Source: Cesiribacter andamanensis AMV16 (GTDB taxonomy: Bacteria; Bacteroidota; Bacteroidia; Cytophagales; Cyclobacteriaceae). Taken from it: a DNA stretch of 34,119 bases. The first letter of the stretch is position 1; each line of letters begins with the position of its first letter. Positions 26,093-34,119 of this stretch are shown here, piece after piece. The DNA lies in the NCBI RefSeq assembly GCF_000348925.1, contig NZ_AODQ01000038.1, positions 1 through 34,119 of the forward strand. Direction: 5' to 3'. The notes under the pieces were generated by a model. That model made no database searches. It was not told the DNA's origin and saw only the letters and a program-made list of their open reading frames with translations. A program made the translations under genes and the position numbers.

Positions 26093-27586
26093 ATGAAACG
26101 CATTAGCCTGCTTATCCCCATAGTACTCCTGTTGCTGACGCCCTCCTGCAGCGACGATTTTTTGGAGCGCGCTTCGCTGGGCACTGTAGATGAAACCAAT
26201 TTTCTCAACACCGGCCAGGATGCTATCCCGGCTACCAATGCCGTATACAATACGCTGCGCCTCTGGCATTATCATGGGGGTGGATTTTCCATTCTGGACA
26301 TTATGTCGGACGATGCCGTTAAGGGCAGCAACCCGGGTGATGCCATTCCCATCCGGGCCTTTGATGATTTTACCTATACCCCCGATCAGGCCACCATTCT
26401 CAACTGGTATGCCACCCTCTATCAGGGGGTGCGCCGGGCCAATACGGTCATTGAAAAACTGCCTCCCCTCACAGACATTGATGCCGGGCTTAAGAACCGG
26501 CTGCTGGCCGAGGTCCGCTTTCTACGCGCCCTCTTTTACTTTGATCTGGTGCGGGGCTGGGGCGATGTACCCAAAATAACCTCTATTGTACCCCCTGACC
26601 GGCCCACCCGCGCCCCCAAGGAGGAGATCTACCGCGACATCATCCTACCTGACCTGGAGTTTGCTGCCAGTACCCTGCCCGAAAGATCGGATTACCCCGC
26701 CCGGGACCTGGGCCGCGCCACCCGCGGAGCCGCCAAAGCCCTGCTGGCCAGAGTCTATCTGTTCAGGGGAGATTTTGCCAATGCCGAGCGCTGGGCGCTG
26801 GAAGTGATCCAGTCGGGTGAGTACAGCCTGGATCCCGATTACAGCAATGCATTTAGTGTCACCGGTGAGTTTGGCCCCGGATCGGTTTTTGAAATAGGGG
26901 CGCTGCCCGAGGGAAGTTTTGAGCTGGGCGGCAACCAGTATGGCAATACCCAGGCCGTACGGGGCAGCCCCAACCGGGGCTGGGGTTTTAACCGCCCTTC
27001 CTATGATCTGATCACCTTTTTTCCCGAAGAAGATCCCCGCCTGGATGCTACCGTTGTTTTTCTGGGCGAGGAGATCGATGGGGTGCGGATCATGGGCGAT
27101 GGCTCTACCCCCGATACTACCTATACCGATGCCTCGCGCACCCAAATAGCCCAAATCGAAGCCTATAACCAGAAAGTATGGGTACCGGGCACTACCGCCG
27201 AGACCTCCTGGGGCCATAATCGCCGCCTGATCCGCTATGCCGATGTGCTGCTGATGGCCGCCGAAGCCCTGAATGAGAACGGAAACCAACAAGATGCCCT
27301 CCTGTACCTGAATAGGGTACGGGCGCGGGCACGGGGTGAAAACCCGGATATTCTGCCCGACATCACCACCACTGATCAGGGTGAGCTACGCCAGGCTATT
27401 TATGAGGAACGGCGGGCCGAGCTGGCCATGGAAGGCCTGCGCTTTCATGACCTGGTACGTACCGGCCGGGCCGCCGCCGTGCTGGGTCCGCTGGGCTTTG
27501 AAGAAGGCCAGCACGAGCTGCTGCCCATACCACAAAGCGAAATCGACATCTCTCAAGGTTCTTTAACCCAAAACCCAAATTGGTAA
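26093..27586 (+). CDS. susD-like: SusD-type glycan-binding outer-membrane lipoprotein
   Basis: A 497-residue protein from the ATG at 26093 (MKRISLLIPIVLLLLTPSC, lipid-attached C19 followed by SDDFLE, an acidic export signal). An upstream in-frame start within susC is rejected for this reason. RagB/SusD features are present: the TPR-like region with LLAEVRFLRALFYFDLVRGWGDVP, and the C-terminal NRVRARARGENPD and YEERRAELAMEGLRFHDLVRTGRA. It captures glycan at the cell surface and closes over its SusC partner. Confidence 0.96.
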   Translation: MKRISLLIPIVLLLLTPSCSDDFLERASLGTVDETNFLNTGQDAIPATNAVYNTLRLWHYHGGGFSILDIMSDDAVKGSNPGDAIPIRAFDDFTYTPDQATILNWYATLYQGVRRANTVIEKLPPLTDIDAGLKNRLLAEVRFLRALFYFDLVRGWGDVPKITSIVPPDRPTRAPKEEIYRDIILPDLEFAASTLPERSDYPARDLGRATRGAAKALLARVYLFRGDFANAERWALEVIQSGEYSLDPDYSNAFSVTGEFGPGSVFEIGALPEGSFELGGNQYGNTQAVRGSPNRGWGFNRPSYDLITFFPEEDPRLDATVVFLGEEIDGVRIMGDGSTPDTTYTDASRTQIAQIEAYNQKVWVPGTTAETSWGHNRRLIRYADVLLMAAEALNENGNQQDALLYLNRVRARARGENPDILPDITTTDQGELRQAIYEERRAELAMEGLRFHDLVRTGRAAAVLGPLGFEEGQHELLPIPQSEIDISQGSLTQNPNW

Positions 27587-27617
27587 TACATTTTAAATTA
27601 CACTAAGTATGATTGGT

Positions 27618-28913
27618 ATGAAACACACAAAAATGCTGTTTAGCCTATTCGCTCTGAGCGGTATGCTATTTTTTACAGGATGCGATGACGATGATAACGG
27701 CGCACCTGCGCTGACCATTCAAAGCATTAGCGCCAGCGGTACGGACCTGGAGACGGGCCAGACGGTACAAAAAGATCTCAATGCCGCTTCGGCTGCCGAA
27801 GATGTACCCCTTGATGCGGTTATGACCGTAACTTTTTCTTCCGATGTGAACGCTTCTACGGCAACGGCCTCTAACGTAAGCCTGACCTCCGCCTCCGGCA
27901 CGGTACCGGTAACCGTATCGGCTTCCGGCAACACCATGACCATTACGCCACAGCAGGAGCTGGAGCGCGGTACACAGTATACCCTTAACCTGGGCAACGG
28001 TATCAGCGGCGCTAATGGCGGCGCCTTTACCGCTACCACGCGCACCTTTACCTCGGCGGGCCGCGGAGCGGTAACCCCGCCACAATCTGCCAGCCAAACG
28101 GCCTATTTTACCTTTGATGGCCATGCCGACGATGCCATGGGAACCTATGATGCCGATGATGTAGTAGACATTACCTGGGTGGCCGACCGCTTTGGCCAGA
28201 TGGAAAGCGCCGCCCAGTTCAATGGCAATACCAGTATCATAGAAGTACCCAATGGCGCCGACCTGCTCACCTCCGACTGGACCTTAAGCTTCTGGTCCTG
28301 GGTAGACACTGTGGATCATGTGAATGCCGATGGAAACAAGGCCGGACACTTCATTATGGGGGTGGGTGCTTTCCATGGCTTTCAGGTGGAAACCAATGGT
28401 AGGGCAGATGTGCTGATCATGGCGGCCCGCTATAGCAAGGAAGATGGCACCACCATCCCTAATAACTTCTTTGTGAATGCTGATGGGCAGGATGCTGCTA
28501 ATGGTGGCTGGGATGCTATCGAAGTCGAGGCAAATGTAGCCGGCGGTATGAGAACGCTTCTGGCTCAAAAATGGGCCCATATTGTTCTCACTTATAATAG
28601 CGAGGAAAACAAGCGCTCCTTGTATATCAATGGGCAACTCATGGAGCGGGATAACCTCAATATTCCAACGGACCTTTCTACGGTAAATGGGTTGACCTTT
28701 GATCCTACCGGCACGGCCGATGTAATTGGCGATAAGCTTGCCTTTGGTTTTCCCTTTGACCGAAGCACTACGCTCTGGCAAAACGAACCATGGGGTAGTT
28801 ATAACCTGCCTACCGCCAACCACTTTAAAGGCGCGCTAGACGATGTACGCTTCTTTGAAGCCGCCCTTAGCGAAGCAGAGGTAACAGCACTCTACAACGC
28901 TGAGCGTCCTTAA
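27618..28913 (+). CDS. LamG-domain surface lipoprotein, probable surface glycan-binding protein
   Basis: The ATG at 27618 (MKHTKMLF) gives 431 residues; an ATG nine bases earlier is possible. Signal and lipobox FFTGC are followed by DDDDN, a surface-export signal. A bacterial Ig-like Big_5 domain (about 30-140) has VPLDAVMTVTFSSDVN and TPQQELERGTQYTLNLG. The rest is a LamG/concanavalin-like domain (about 155-430) with FDGHADDAMG, WTLSFWSWV and ALDDVRFFEAALSEAEVTALYN. Its place after susD matches the position of a surface glycan-binding protein. No glycosidase motif was recognised. It ends before a strong terminator. Confidence 0.88.
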   Translation: MKHTKMLFSLFALSGMLFFTGCDDDDNGAPALTIQSISASGTDLETGQTVQKDLNAASAAEDVPLDAVMTVTFSSDVNASTATASNVSLTSASGTVPVTVSASGNTMTITPQQELERGTQYTLNLGNGISGANGGAFTATTRTFTSAGRGAVTPPQSASQTAYFTFDGHADDAMGTYDADDVVDITWVADRFGQMESAAQFNGNTSIIEVPNGADLLTSDWTLSFWSWVDTVDHVNADGNKAGHFIMGVGAFHGFQVETNGRADVLIMAARYSKEDGTTIPNNFFVNADGQDAANGGWDAIEVEANVAGGMRTLLAQKWAHIVLTYNSEENKRSLYINGQLMERDNLNIPTDLSTVNGLTFDPTGTADVIGDKLAFGFPFDRSTTLWQNEPWGSYNLPTANHFKGALDDVRFFEAALSEAEVTALYNAERP

Positions 28914-28923
28914 TACAAATCTG

Positions 28924-28964
28924 CAGCATCCTGCCCCAGTATGGGAGCAGGATGCTGTTTTTTT
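28924..28964 (+). terminator. Intrinsic terminator inside the polysaccharide operon
   Basis: An 11-bp perfect stem (CAGCATCCTGC at 28924-28934 with GCAGGATGCTG at 28947-28957), a 12-nt loop and seven T. It ends 7 nt before the next gene's ATG. It could separate transcription of the surface proteins from the glycosidases or act as a partial terminator. Confidence 0.92.
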
Positions 28965-28971
28965 ATTTTAT

Positions 28972-30960
28972 ATGAAGCCATTTCAGCATTTCTTCCTTTT
29001 ATTTTTCTCTTTTCTGCTGTTGCCTGGCTGTAAGGATGATTCCTCCGATCCTGAGCCGGCCAAAGAACTCCTGCAGTTGGTTTCGGTAAAGGTGGGCAAC
29101 AGCAGCCTGCAGACCGGTTCTGTCAGCACCGGCATCCCCACCGACCGGCCCCTTGTACTGCGCTTTTCCGAAGAAGTAAACCGGCAGGGCATAGAAGACA
29201 AAATAACACTGGAAGATGCCGACGGCCAGCCTGTAGCCCTTACCCTCAGCTTTCTGGACCAGGGCCAAACCGTTTCGGCCCAGCCCGCACAGCCCCTGCG
29301 CAGCAACCATACCTATACCCTAACCATAGACGAGCTTACCAACAGCGCCAACACCAGCCAGTTTCCGGGCGCTGCCTACACCTTTACTACCCTGCAAACC
29401 CAGCTGCGGCTGCAATCCCTTACGGTAGATGGCCAGCCCCTGTCCCCCGGCGGGCGGGTGCATGGGCTTGATCCGGATTTTACCATCCGGGCCGTCTTCA
29501 GCGAAGCGCTGGAGGCCGGGGCCATTGCCGCTTCCGGCATTCGCCTGAGCGGGCCCGGCGGGCAGCAAATTGCCGTGCGGGCCAGCCTGGAAGATCCCAC
29601 TACCCTGCTCATCAAACCCGAGCAACCCCTCAACTACCTGAGCCGCTACGAGCTGGATATTACCTCCCAATTTTACACCAGTTCCGAGTTGTCCTTCTCC
29701 GGTTTTAGGGGCAGCCTCTACATTCAGCCCGATCCGGAACCAAAATTTCCGCTGATCTCCGACGAAGCCCTGCTCACCCTGGTGCAGCAGCAAACGTTTA
29801 AGTACTTCTGGGACTTTGCCCACCCCAGCAGCGGCCTGGCCCGGGAGCGCAACAGCTCGGGCAATCTGGTGACCATTGGCGGCTCCGGCTTTGGGGTAAT
29901 GACCATCCCTGTAGGCATTGAGCGGGGTTTTATTACCCGGCAGCAGGGGGTAGACCGCCTGGAAAAGATTGTGAATTTTCTGGCCACTGCCGACCGCTTT
30001 CATGGCGTATGGCCCCACTGGATGGATGGCACCACCGGCCGGGTAATTGCCTTTAGCCAGTACGACAATGGCGGCGACCTGATTGAAACCGCCTTTATGA
30101 TCCAGGGCCTGCTAACGGTGCGCCAGTACCTGAATAGAGCCAATGCCCAGGAGGCCGCCATTATAGCCACCATTACCCGCCTGTGGGAAGAGGTGGAGTG
30201 GGACTGGTATACGCGTGGCGAAAATGTGCTTTACTGGCACTGGTCGCCGCAATACGAGTGGCAGATGAACATGCAGATCAGGGGCTATAACGAGGGGCTC
30301 ATCGCCTATGTGCTGGCGGCTTCCTCGCCCACCCACCCCATAAGTCCGGAGGTGTATCACCAGGGCTGGGCCCGTGGCGGCGCTCAGCAAAATGGTAACA
30401 CCTTCTACGACATTACCCTACCGCTGGGCGAAAATCTGGGGGGTCCCCTGTTCTTTGCCCATTACAGCTACCTGGGACTGGACCCCCGCCGGCTGGAAGA
30501 CCGCTACGCCAACTACTGGGAGCAAAATGTGGCCCACACCCGCATCAACCAGGCCTATGTGGCCGATAACCCCCGCAACTGGGTAGGCTATAGCGCCGAA
30601 AGCTGGGGCCTTACCGCCAGCGATAACCAAAGCGGCTACTCGGCCCACTCGCCCACCAACGACCTGGGTGTTATTACCCCCACGGCAGCCCTCTCTTCCT
30701 TTCCCTATACGCCCGAGGCCAGCATGGCGGCCCTCCGGTATTTTTACTATACACTGGGCGACCGGCTCTGGGGACCCTATGGCTTTTATGATGCCTATAA
30801 CCTTACGGTGCCCTGGTTTGCCAGCTCCTATCTGGCCATTGATCAGGGGCCCATCATTATCATGATCGAAAATTACCGTACCCAATTGCTCTGGAATCTC
30901 TTTATGAGCAATCCGGAAATAGCAGCAGGATTAGACCGTCTGGACTTTAGCGCTTATTAA
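28972..30960 (+). CDS. GH144-like endo-beta-1,2-glucanase lipoprotein with two Ig-like domains
   Basis: A 662-residue lipoprotein: lipobox LLPGC (C20) followed by KDDSSD. Two Big_5 Ig-like domains (about 33-140 and 145-252) precede the glucoamylase-like catalytic domain (about 260-660). The catalytic part has KYFWDFAHP, FHGVWPHWMDG, YDNGGDLIETAF, VEWDWYTRG, YWHWSP, GYNEGLIAY and YSYLGLDPR. D365, E372 and E441 sit at intervals of 7 and 69 residues, as I recall for D135, E142 and E211 of the founding GH144 enzyme of Chitinophaga pinensis. It should cut internal beta-1,2-glucosidic bonds. Another GH144-like gene follows after 3 bp. Confidence 0.88.
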   Translation: MKPFQHFFLLFFSFLLLPGCKDDSSDPEPAKELLQLVSVKVGNSSLQTGSVSTGIPTDRPLVLRFSEEVNRQGIEDKITLEDADGQPVALTLSFLDQGQTVSAQPAQPLRSNHTYTLTIDELTNSANTSQFPGAAYTFTTLQTQLRLQSLTVDGQPLSPGGRVHGLDPDFTIRAVFSEALEAGAIAASGIRLSGPGGQQIAVRASLEDPTTLLIKPEQPLNYLSRYELDITSQFYTSSELSFSGFRGSLYIQPDPEPKFPLISDEALLTLVQQQTFKYFWDFAHPSSGLARERNSSGNLVTIGGSGFGVMTIPVGIERGFITRQQGVDRLEKIVNFLATADRFHGVWPHWMDGTTGRVIAFSQYDNGGDLIETAFMIQGLLTVRQYLNRANAQEAAIIATITRLWEEVEWDWYTRGENVLYWHWSPQYEWQMNMQIRGYNEGLIAYVLAASSPTHPISPEVYHQGWARGGAQQNGNTFYDITLPLGENLGGPLFFAHYSYLGLDPRRLEDRYANYWEQNVAHTRINQAYVADNPRNWVGYSAESWGLTASDNQSGYSAHSPTNDLGVITPTAALSSFPYTPEASMAALRYFYYTLGDRLWGPYGFYDAYNLTVPWFASSYLAIDQGPIIIMIENYRTQLLWNLFMSNPEIAAGLDRLDFSAY

Positions 30961-30963
30961 CCC

Positions 30964-32328
30964 ATGCATAAACTCCTTATCCTCTCCCTTAGCCTCCTTC
31001 TTTTAGCCGCCTGCCAGCAGGCCGGCACCTCCTCCGGCGAAGTAGCCGAACAAGCCGCTGCCGATACGCTCGCACTCCCCTCTCTTTCTGACGATTCCCT
31101 CTTTAGCCTGGTGCAGGAGCGTACCTTTCAATACTTCTGGAAAGGGGCCGAGCCGGTATCGGGCCTGGCGCGGGAGCGCATCCACATCGATGGCGAGTAT
31201 CCCCAGAACGATCAGAATGTGATCACCAGCGGCGGCTCGGGCTTTGGCCTGATGGCGCTGGTGGTGGGCATGGAGCGCGGATTTATCAGCCGCCAGGAGG
31301 GGATCGCCCGCCTGCAGCGCATTGTGCCCTACCTGGAAAAAGCCGACCGCTTTCATGGCGTATGGCCCCACTGGCTCCACGGCCCTACAGGCAAGGTAAA
31401 GCCTTTTAGCCCAAAAGACGATGGCGGCGATCTGGTAGAAACCTCCTTTCTGGTGGCTGGCCTGCTAACCGTACGCCAGTACCTGGACCCGCAGGTGCCC
31501 GACGAGGCGGCCCTCATCGTGGGCATTAACCGCCTGTGGCAGGGGGTGGAGTGGGACTGGTACACCCAGGGCAAGGATGTACTCTACTGGCACTGGTCGC
31601 CCACCAATGAATGGGCCATGAACTTTGCACTGGAGGGCTATAACGAATGCCTCATTACCTATGTGCTGGCGGCGGCTTCACCTACCCACCCCATCCGTCC
31701 GGAAGCCTACCACCAGGGCTGGGCCAGGGGCGGCGGAGGCATCCGCAGCGATAAGGAAGCCTATGGGTACCCCCTTATCCTGAGCCACAATGGCGCGCAG
31801 GAAATGGGCGGCCCCCTCTTTTGGGCGCATTACAGCTACCTGGGCCTTGACCCCCGCCAGCTCAAAGACCGCTACGCCAATTACTGGGATCTTAACCGCA
31901 ATCATACTCTCATTAACCGCCAGTGGTGCATCGAAAATCCGCATGGCTACCAGGGCTACGGGCCCAACTGCTGGGGGCTTACGGCCAGTTATTCCATAAA
32001 GGGCTATGCCGGCCACCGCCCGGGCGAAGATCTGGGGGTGATCAGTCCCACGGCCGCCCTCTCCTCCATGCCCTATACGCCGGAGGAGTCCAAAGCGGCC
32101 ATGCGCTACTTTTATGATCAGCTGGGCAGCCGGCTGCTGGGCCCCTATGGCTTTTACGATGCTTTCAGTGAAGAACATGACTGGTTTCCGCAGCGCTACC
32201 TGGCCATTGATCAGGGGCCTATTGTGGTGATGATGGAAAACCAGCGCAGCGGCCTGCTCTGGGACCTGTTTATGTCGGCACCCGAGGTGCAACAAGGACT
32301 GGATAAACTTGGCTTTACCTATCGATAA
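30964..32328 (+). CDS. GH144-like endo-beta-1,2-glucanase lipoprotein, single-domain paralogue
   Basis: A 454-residue lipoprotein (lipobox LLAAC, C17) consisting of the catalytic domain alone (about 43-454). The same motifs as in the preceding gene are seen: FQYFWKGAEP, FHGVWPHWLHG, KDDGGDLVETSF, VEWDWYTQG and GYNECLITY. D152, E159 and E228 keep the 7 and 69 spacing. It lacks the acidic export signal after C17 (QQAGTSS), so it may face the periplasm while the longer paralogue faces outward. Position 3 bp after the first GH144 gene suggests tandem duplication with division of labour. Confidence 0.87.
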   Translation: MHKLLILSLSLLLLAACQQAGTSSGEVAEQAAADTLALPSLSDDSLFSLVQERTFQYFWKGAEPVSGLARERIHIDGEYPQNDQNVITSGGSGFGLMALVVGMERGFISRQEGIARLQRIVPYLEKADRFHGVWPHWLHGPTGKVKPFSPKDDGGDLVETSFLVAGLLTVRQYLDPQVPDEAALIVGINRLWQGVEWDWYTQGKDVLYWHWSPTNEWAMNFALEGYNECLITYVLAAASPTHPIRPEAYHQGWARGGGGIRSDKEAYGYPLILSHNGAQEMGGPLFWAHYSYLGLDPRQLKDRYANYWDLNRNHTLINRQWCIENPHGYQGYGPNCWGLTASYSIKGYAGHRPGEDLGVISPTAALSSMPYTPEESKAAMRYFYDQLGSRLLGPYGFYDAFSEEHDWFPQRYLAIDQGPIVVMMENQRSGLLWDLFMSAPEVQQGLDKLGFTYR

Positions 32329-32340
32329 ATTTACCCCTTT

Positions 32341-34119
32341 ATGAATAGCGTATTTTTTACAAAAACCAACCCCCTTTTTCTGCCTGTTGTGGCGCTGTTG
32401 CTCTGGGGAATGAGTTGCCGCTCTACCAGCTCGCAGGCCCCCCCCATGGCCGAGGCGCCGGCTCCCCCGGCTGCGGAAACACCCGCTTCCGGCACACCGG
32501 CAACAGACCCTGTATCCGGCACCCCTACCACCGCGGCGGTGTCTACCCATCCGGCCAGCCGCTTTATCGATTCGCTGCTGCAGCAAATGACGCTGGAAGA
32601 AAAAATAGGCCAGCTCACCCTCTACACCAGCGGCTGGGACGTAACCGGCCCCACCCTCAATGAAAATTACCAGCAGGAGCTGCGGGCCGGCCGGGTGGGC
32701 GCCCTTTTCAATGCCCATACCGTAAAATACAACCGGGAGCTACAGCGCATAGCCATGGAAGAGACCCGCATGAAAATTCCGCTGTTGTTTGGCTATGATG
32801 TAATCCACGGCCACCGTACCATCTTTCCCATTCCCCTGGCCGAAGCCGCCTCCTGGGATCTGGAGATGATTGAAAAATCGGCCCGCCTGGCAGCCAAGGA
32901 AGCAGCCGCCTCGGGCCTGCACTGGACCTTTAACCCCATGGTAGATGTGGCCCGGGACCCCCGCTGGGGCCGTATAGCCGAGGGTGCCGGCGAAGATCCC
33001 TACCTGGGCGGCCTCATAGGGGCGGCCAAGGTGCGGGGCTATCAGGGCGAAGACCTCAGCGACCCCTTTACCATCATGGCCTGCGTAAAACACTTTGCCG
33101 CCTATGGTGCGCCCCAGGCCGGGCGGGATTACCATAGCGTGGATATGTCGGATCGGCAGCTGCGGGAGGTATACCTGCCCCCCTACAAAGCGGCCATTGA
33201 TGCCGGTGCTGCCACCATCATGACCTCCTTTAACGATGTGGATGGCGTACCCGCCTCCGGCAGCCGCTACCTCATGACCGATATCCTGCGGGACGAATGG
33301 GGATTTGATGGCTTTGTGGTTACCGACTATACCTCCATCAACGAGATGGTGCCCCACGGCGTGGTAGCCAATGAAAAAGAAGCCGCCGCTCTGGCGCTGC
33401 AGGCCGGGGTGGACATGGACATGCAGGGAGGAGTATACAATGCCCATCTGCAGCAGCTGGTTAAAGAGCGGGTGATCAGCGAAGAGCAGATCAATACCGC
33501 CGCCCGCCGCATTCTGGAGAGCAAGTGGGACCTGGGCCTGTTCCAGGACCCCTACCGCTACCTGGATGAGGCCCGCGAGGCCGAAGTGGTGCTTTCCAAA
33601 GAGCTGATGGACCATGCCCTGGAAGCGGCCCGCCCCTCTATTGTGCTGCTGAAAAACGATTCGGTGCGGGGCCGGCCGCTGCTGCCGCTGGCCCAGAACA
33701 TTCGCTCCATTGCCCTGATCGGCCCCCTGGCCGATAACCAGATAGACCTGCTGGGGAGCTGGCATGCCTCGGGCGATGCCAGCAAGGTAGTAACCATCCT
33801 GCAGGGCCTGCGGCAGGCGCTTCCCAAAGCCACCATCCGCTATGCACAGGGCGCCGGTTTTGAGGGAAATGATCAGAAGGGTTTTGCCGAAGCGGTGCGC
33901 ATCGCCCGTCAGTCCGACCTTGTGATCATGGCCCTGGGCGAAAACTACCAGCAAAGCGGCGAGGCCGCCAGCCGCACCAACCTGGACCTGCCCGGTGCCC
34001 AGCCCCAGCTGGTAGAGGCCATCCGTGCCACCGGCAAGCCTATAGTAGCCCTGGTAATGGCCGCCGTCCCCTTACCCTTGAGCGGCTGCAGCAGACCATT
34101 CCGGCTATTGTGAATACCT
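32341..34119 (+). pseudogene. GH3 beta-glucosidase lipoprotein, runs off the right edge, one frameshift
   Basis: The signal and lipobox WGMSC (C26) are followed by a Pro/Ala/Thr-rich linker (about 33-67). The GH3 core begins at FIDSLLQQMTLEEKIGQLT. KHFAAYG and GRDYHSVDMSDRQL are intact, and the nucleophile is D329 in GFDGFVVTDYTS. The candidate acid/base is E541 in SGEAASR. After GKPIVALVMA (to about 34061) the frame breaks and stops at 34113. One missing G in GGCCGCCG restores AGRPLTLERLQQTIPAIVNT, typical of GH3, open to the window end. The enzyme probably removes glucose from short beta-1,2-linked oligosaccharides made by the GH144 enzymes. It starts 12 bp after the second GH144 gene. Confidence 0.9.

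Overview
The window looks like chromosomal DNA of a fairly GC-rich member of the Bacteroidota, most likely a Cytophagales-type environmental bacterium. The evidence is a SusC/SusD pair, lipoproteins with acidic residues after the lipobox cysteine, promoters that fit the Bacteroidota pattern TTG-N20-TAnnTTTG, weak or absent Shine-Dalgarno sequences, a class Ia ribonucleotide reductase of eukaryote-like type and a Bacteroidota-type REP-associated transposase. No species is claimed.

Layout. The left edge (1-124, minus) cuts a gene whose N-terminus resembles DUF3800 proteins. Next come nrdB-nrdA (minus, 195-3767), an ~800-bp non-coding stretch, rplU-rpmA (plus, 4616-5232), and an orphan membrane PAS histidine kinase (5379-7109). 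From 7137 to 8093 lies a RAYT transposase embedded in palindromic REP sequences. A tight minus-strand cluster follows: rnr, a polyprenyl synthase, a rhomboid protease and a small membrane protein (8194-12209). Between 12500 and 13152 a DUF559 nuclease gene sits among G-tract palindromes. Further minus-strand genes are a fused OppD-OppF-type ABC ATPase, a GNAT acetyltransferase, a PAP2 phosphatase, a PolB-like 3'-5' exonuclease, a TlpA-type thioredoxin lipoprotein and a VOC protein (13229-20064). A ~290-bp inverted-repeat element at 20112-20400 carries two more copies of the REP hairpin used by the RAYT locus. From 20432 everything is on the plus strand: a methyltransferase, an RDD membrane protein and a cytoplasmic NMT1-like binding protein.

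The right third (23074 to the end) is a polysaccharide-utilization locus: susC, susD, a LamG surface lipoprotein, two tandem GH144 endo-beta-1,2-glucanase-like lipoproteins and a GH3 beta-glucosidase. The spacing of the three key acidic residues in both GH144 proteins matches what I recall for the founding GH144 enzyme. The natural reading is capture, cutting and hydrolysis of beta-1,2-glucan (sophoro-oligosaccharides). A strong intrinsic terminator between the surface-protein genes and the glycosidase genes probably sets their relative expression.

A quality warning applies to the whole window. At least five genes carry a single-base frameshift that is repaired by one base: polyprenyl synthase, rnr N-terminus, ABC ATPase, TlpA protein and GH3. 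A sixth, the methyltransferase C-terminus, is possible. Two lie in A6 runs that need A7. This looks more like indel errors in the assembly than decay, so I annotate these as single interrupted genes.
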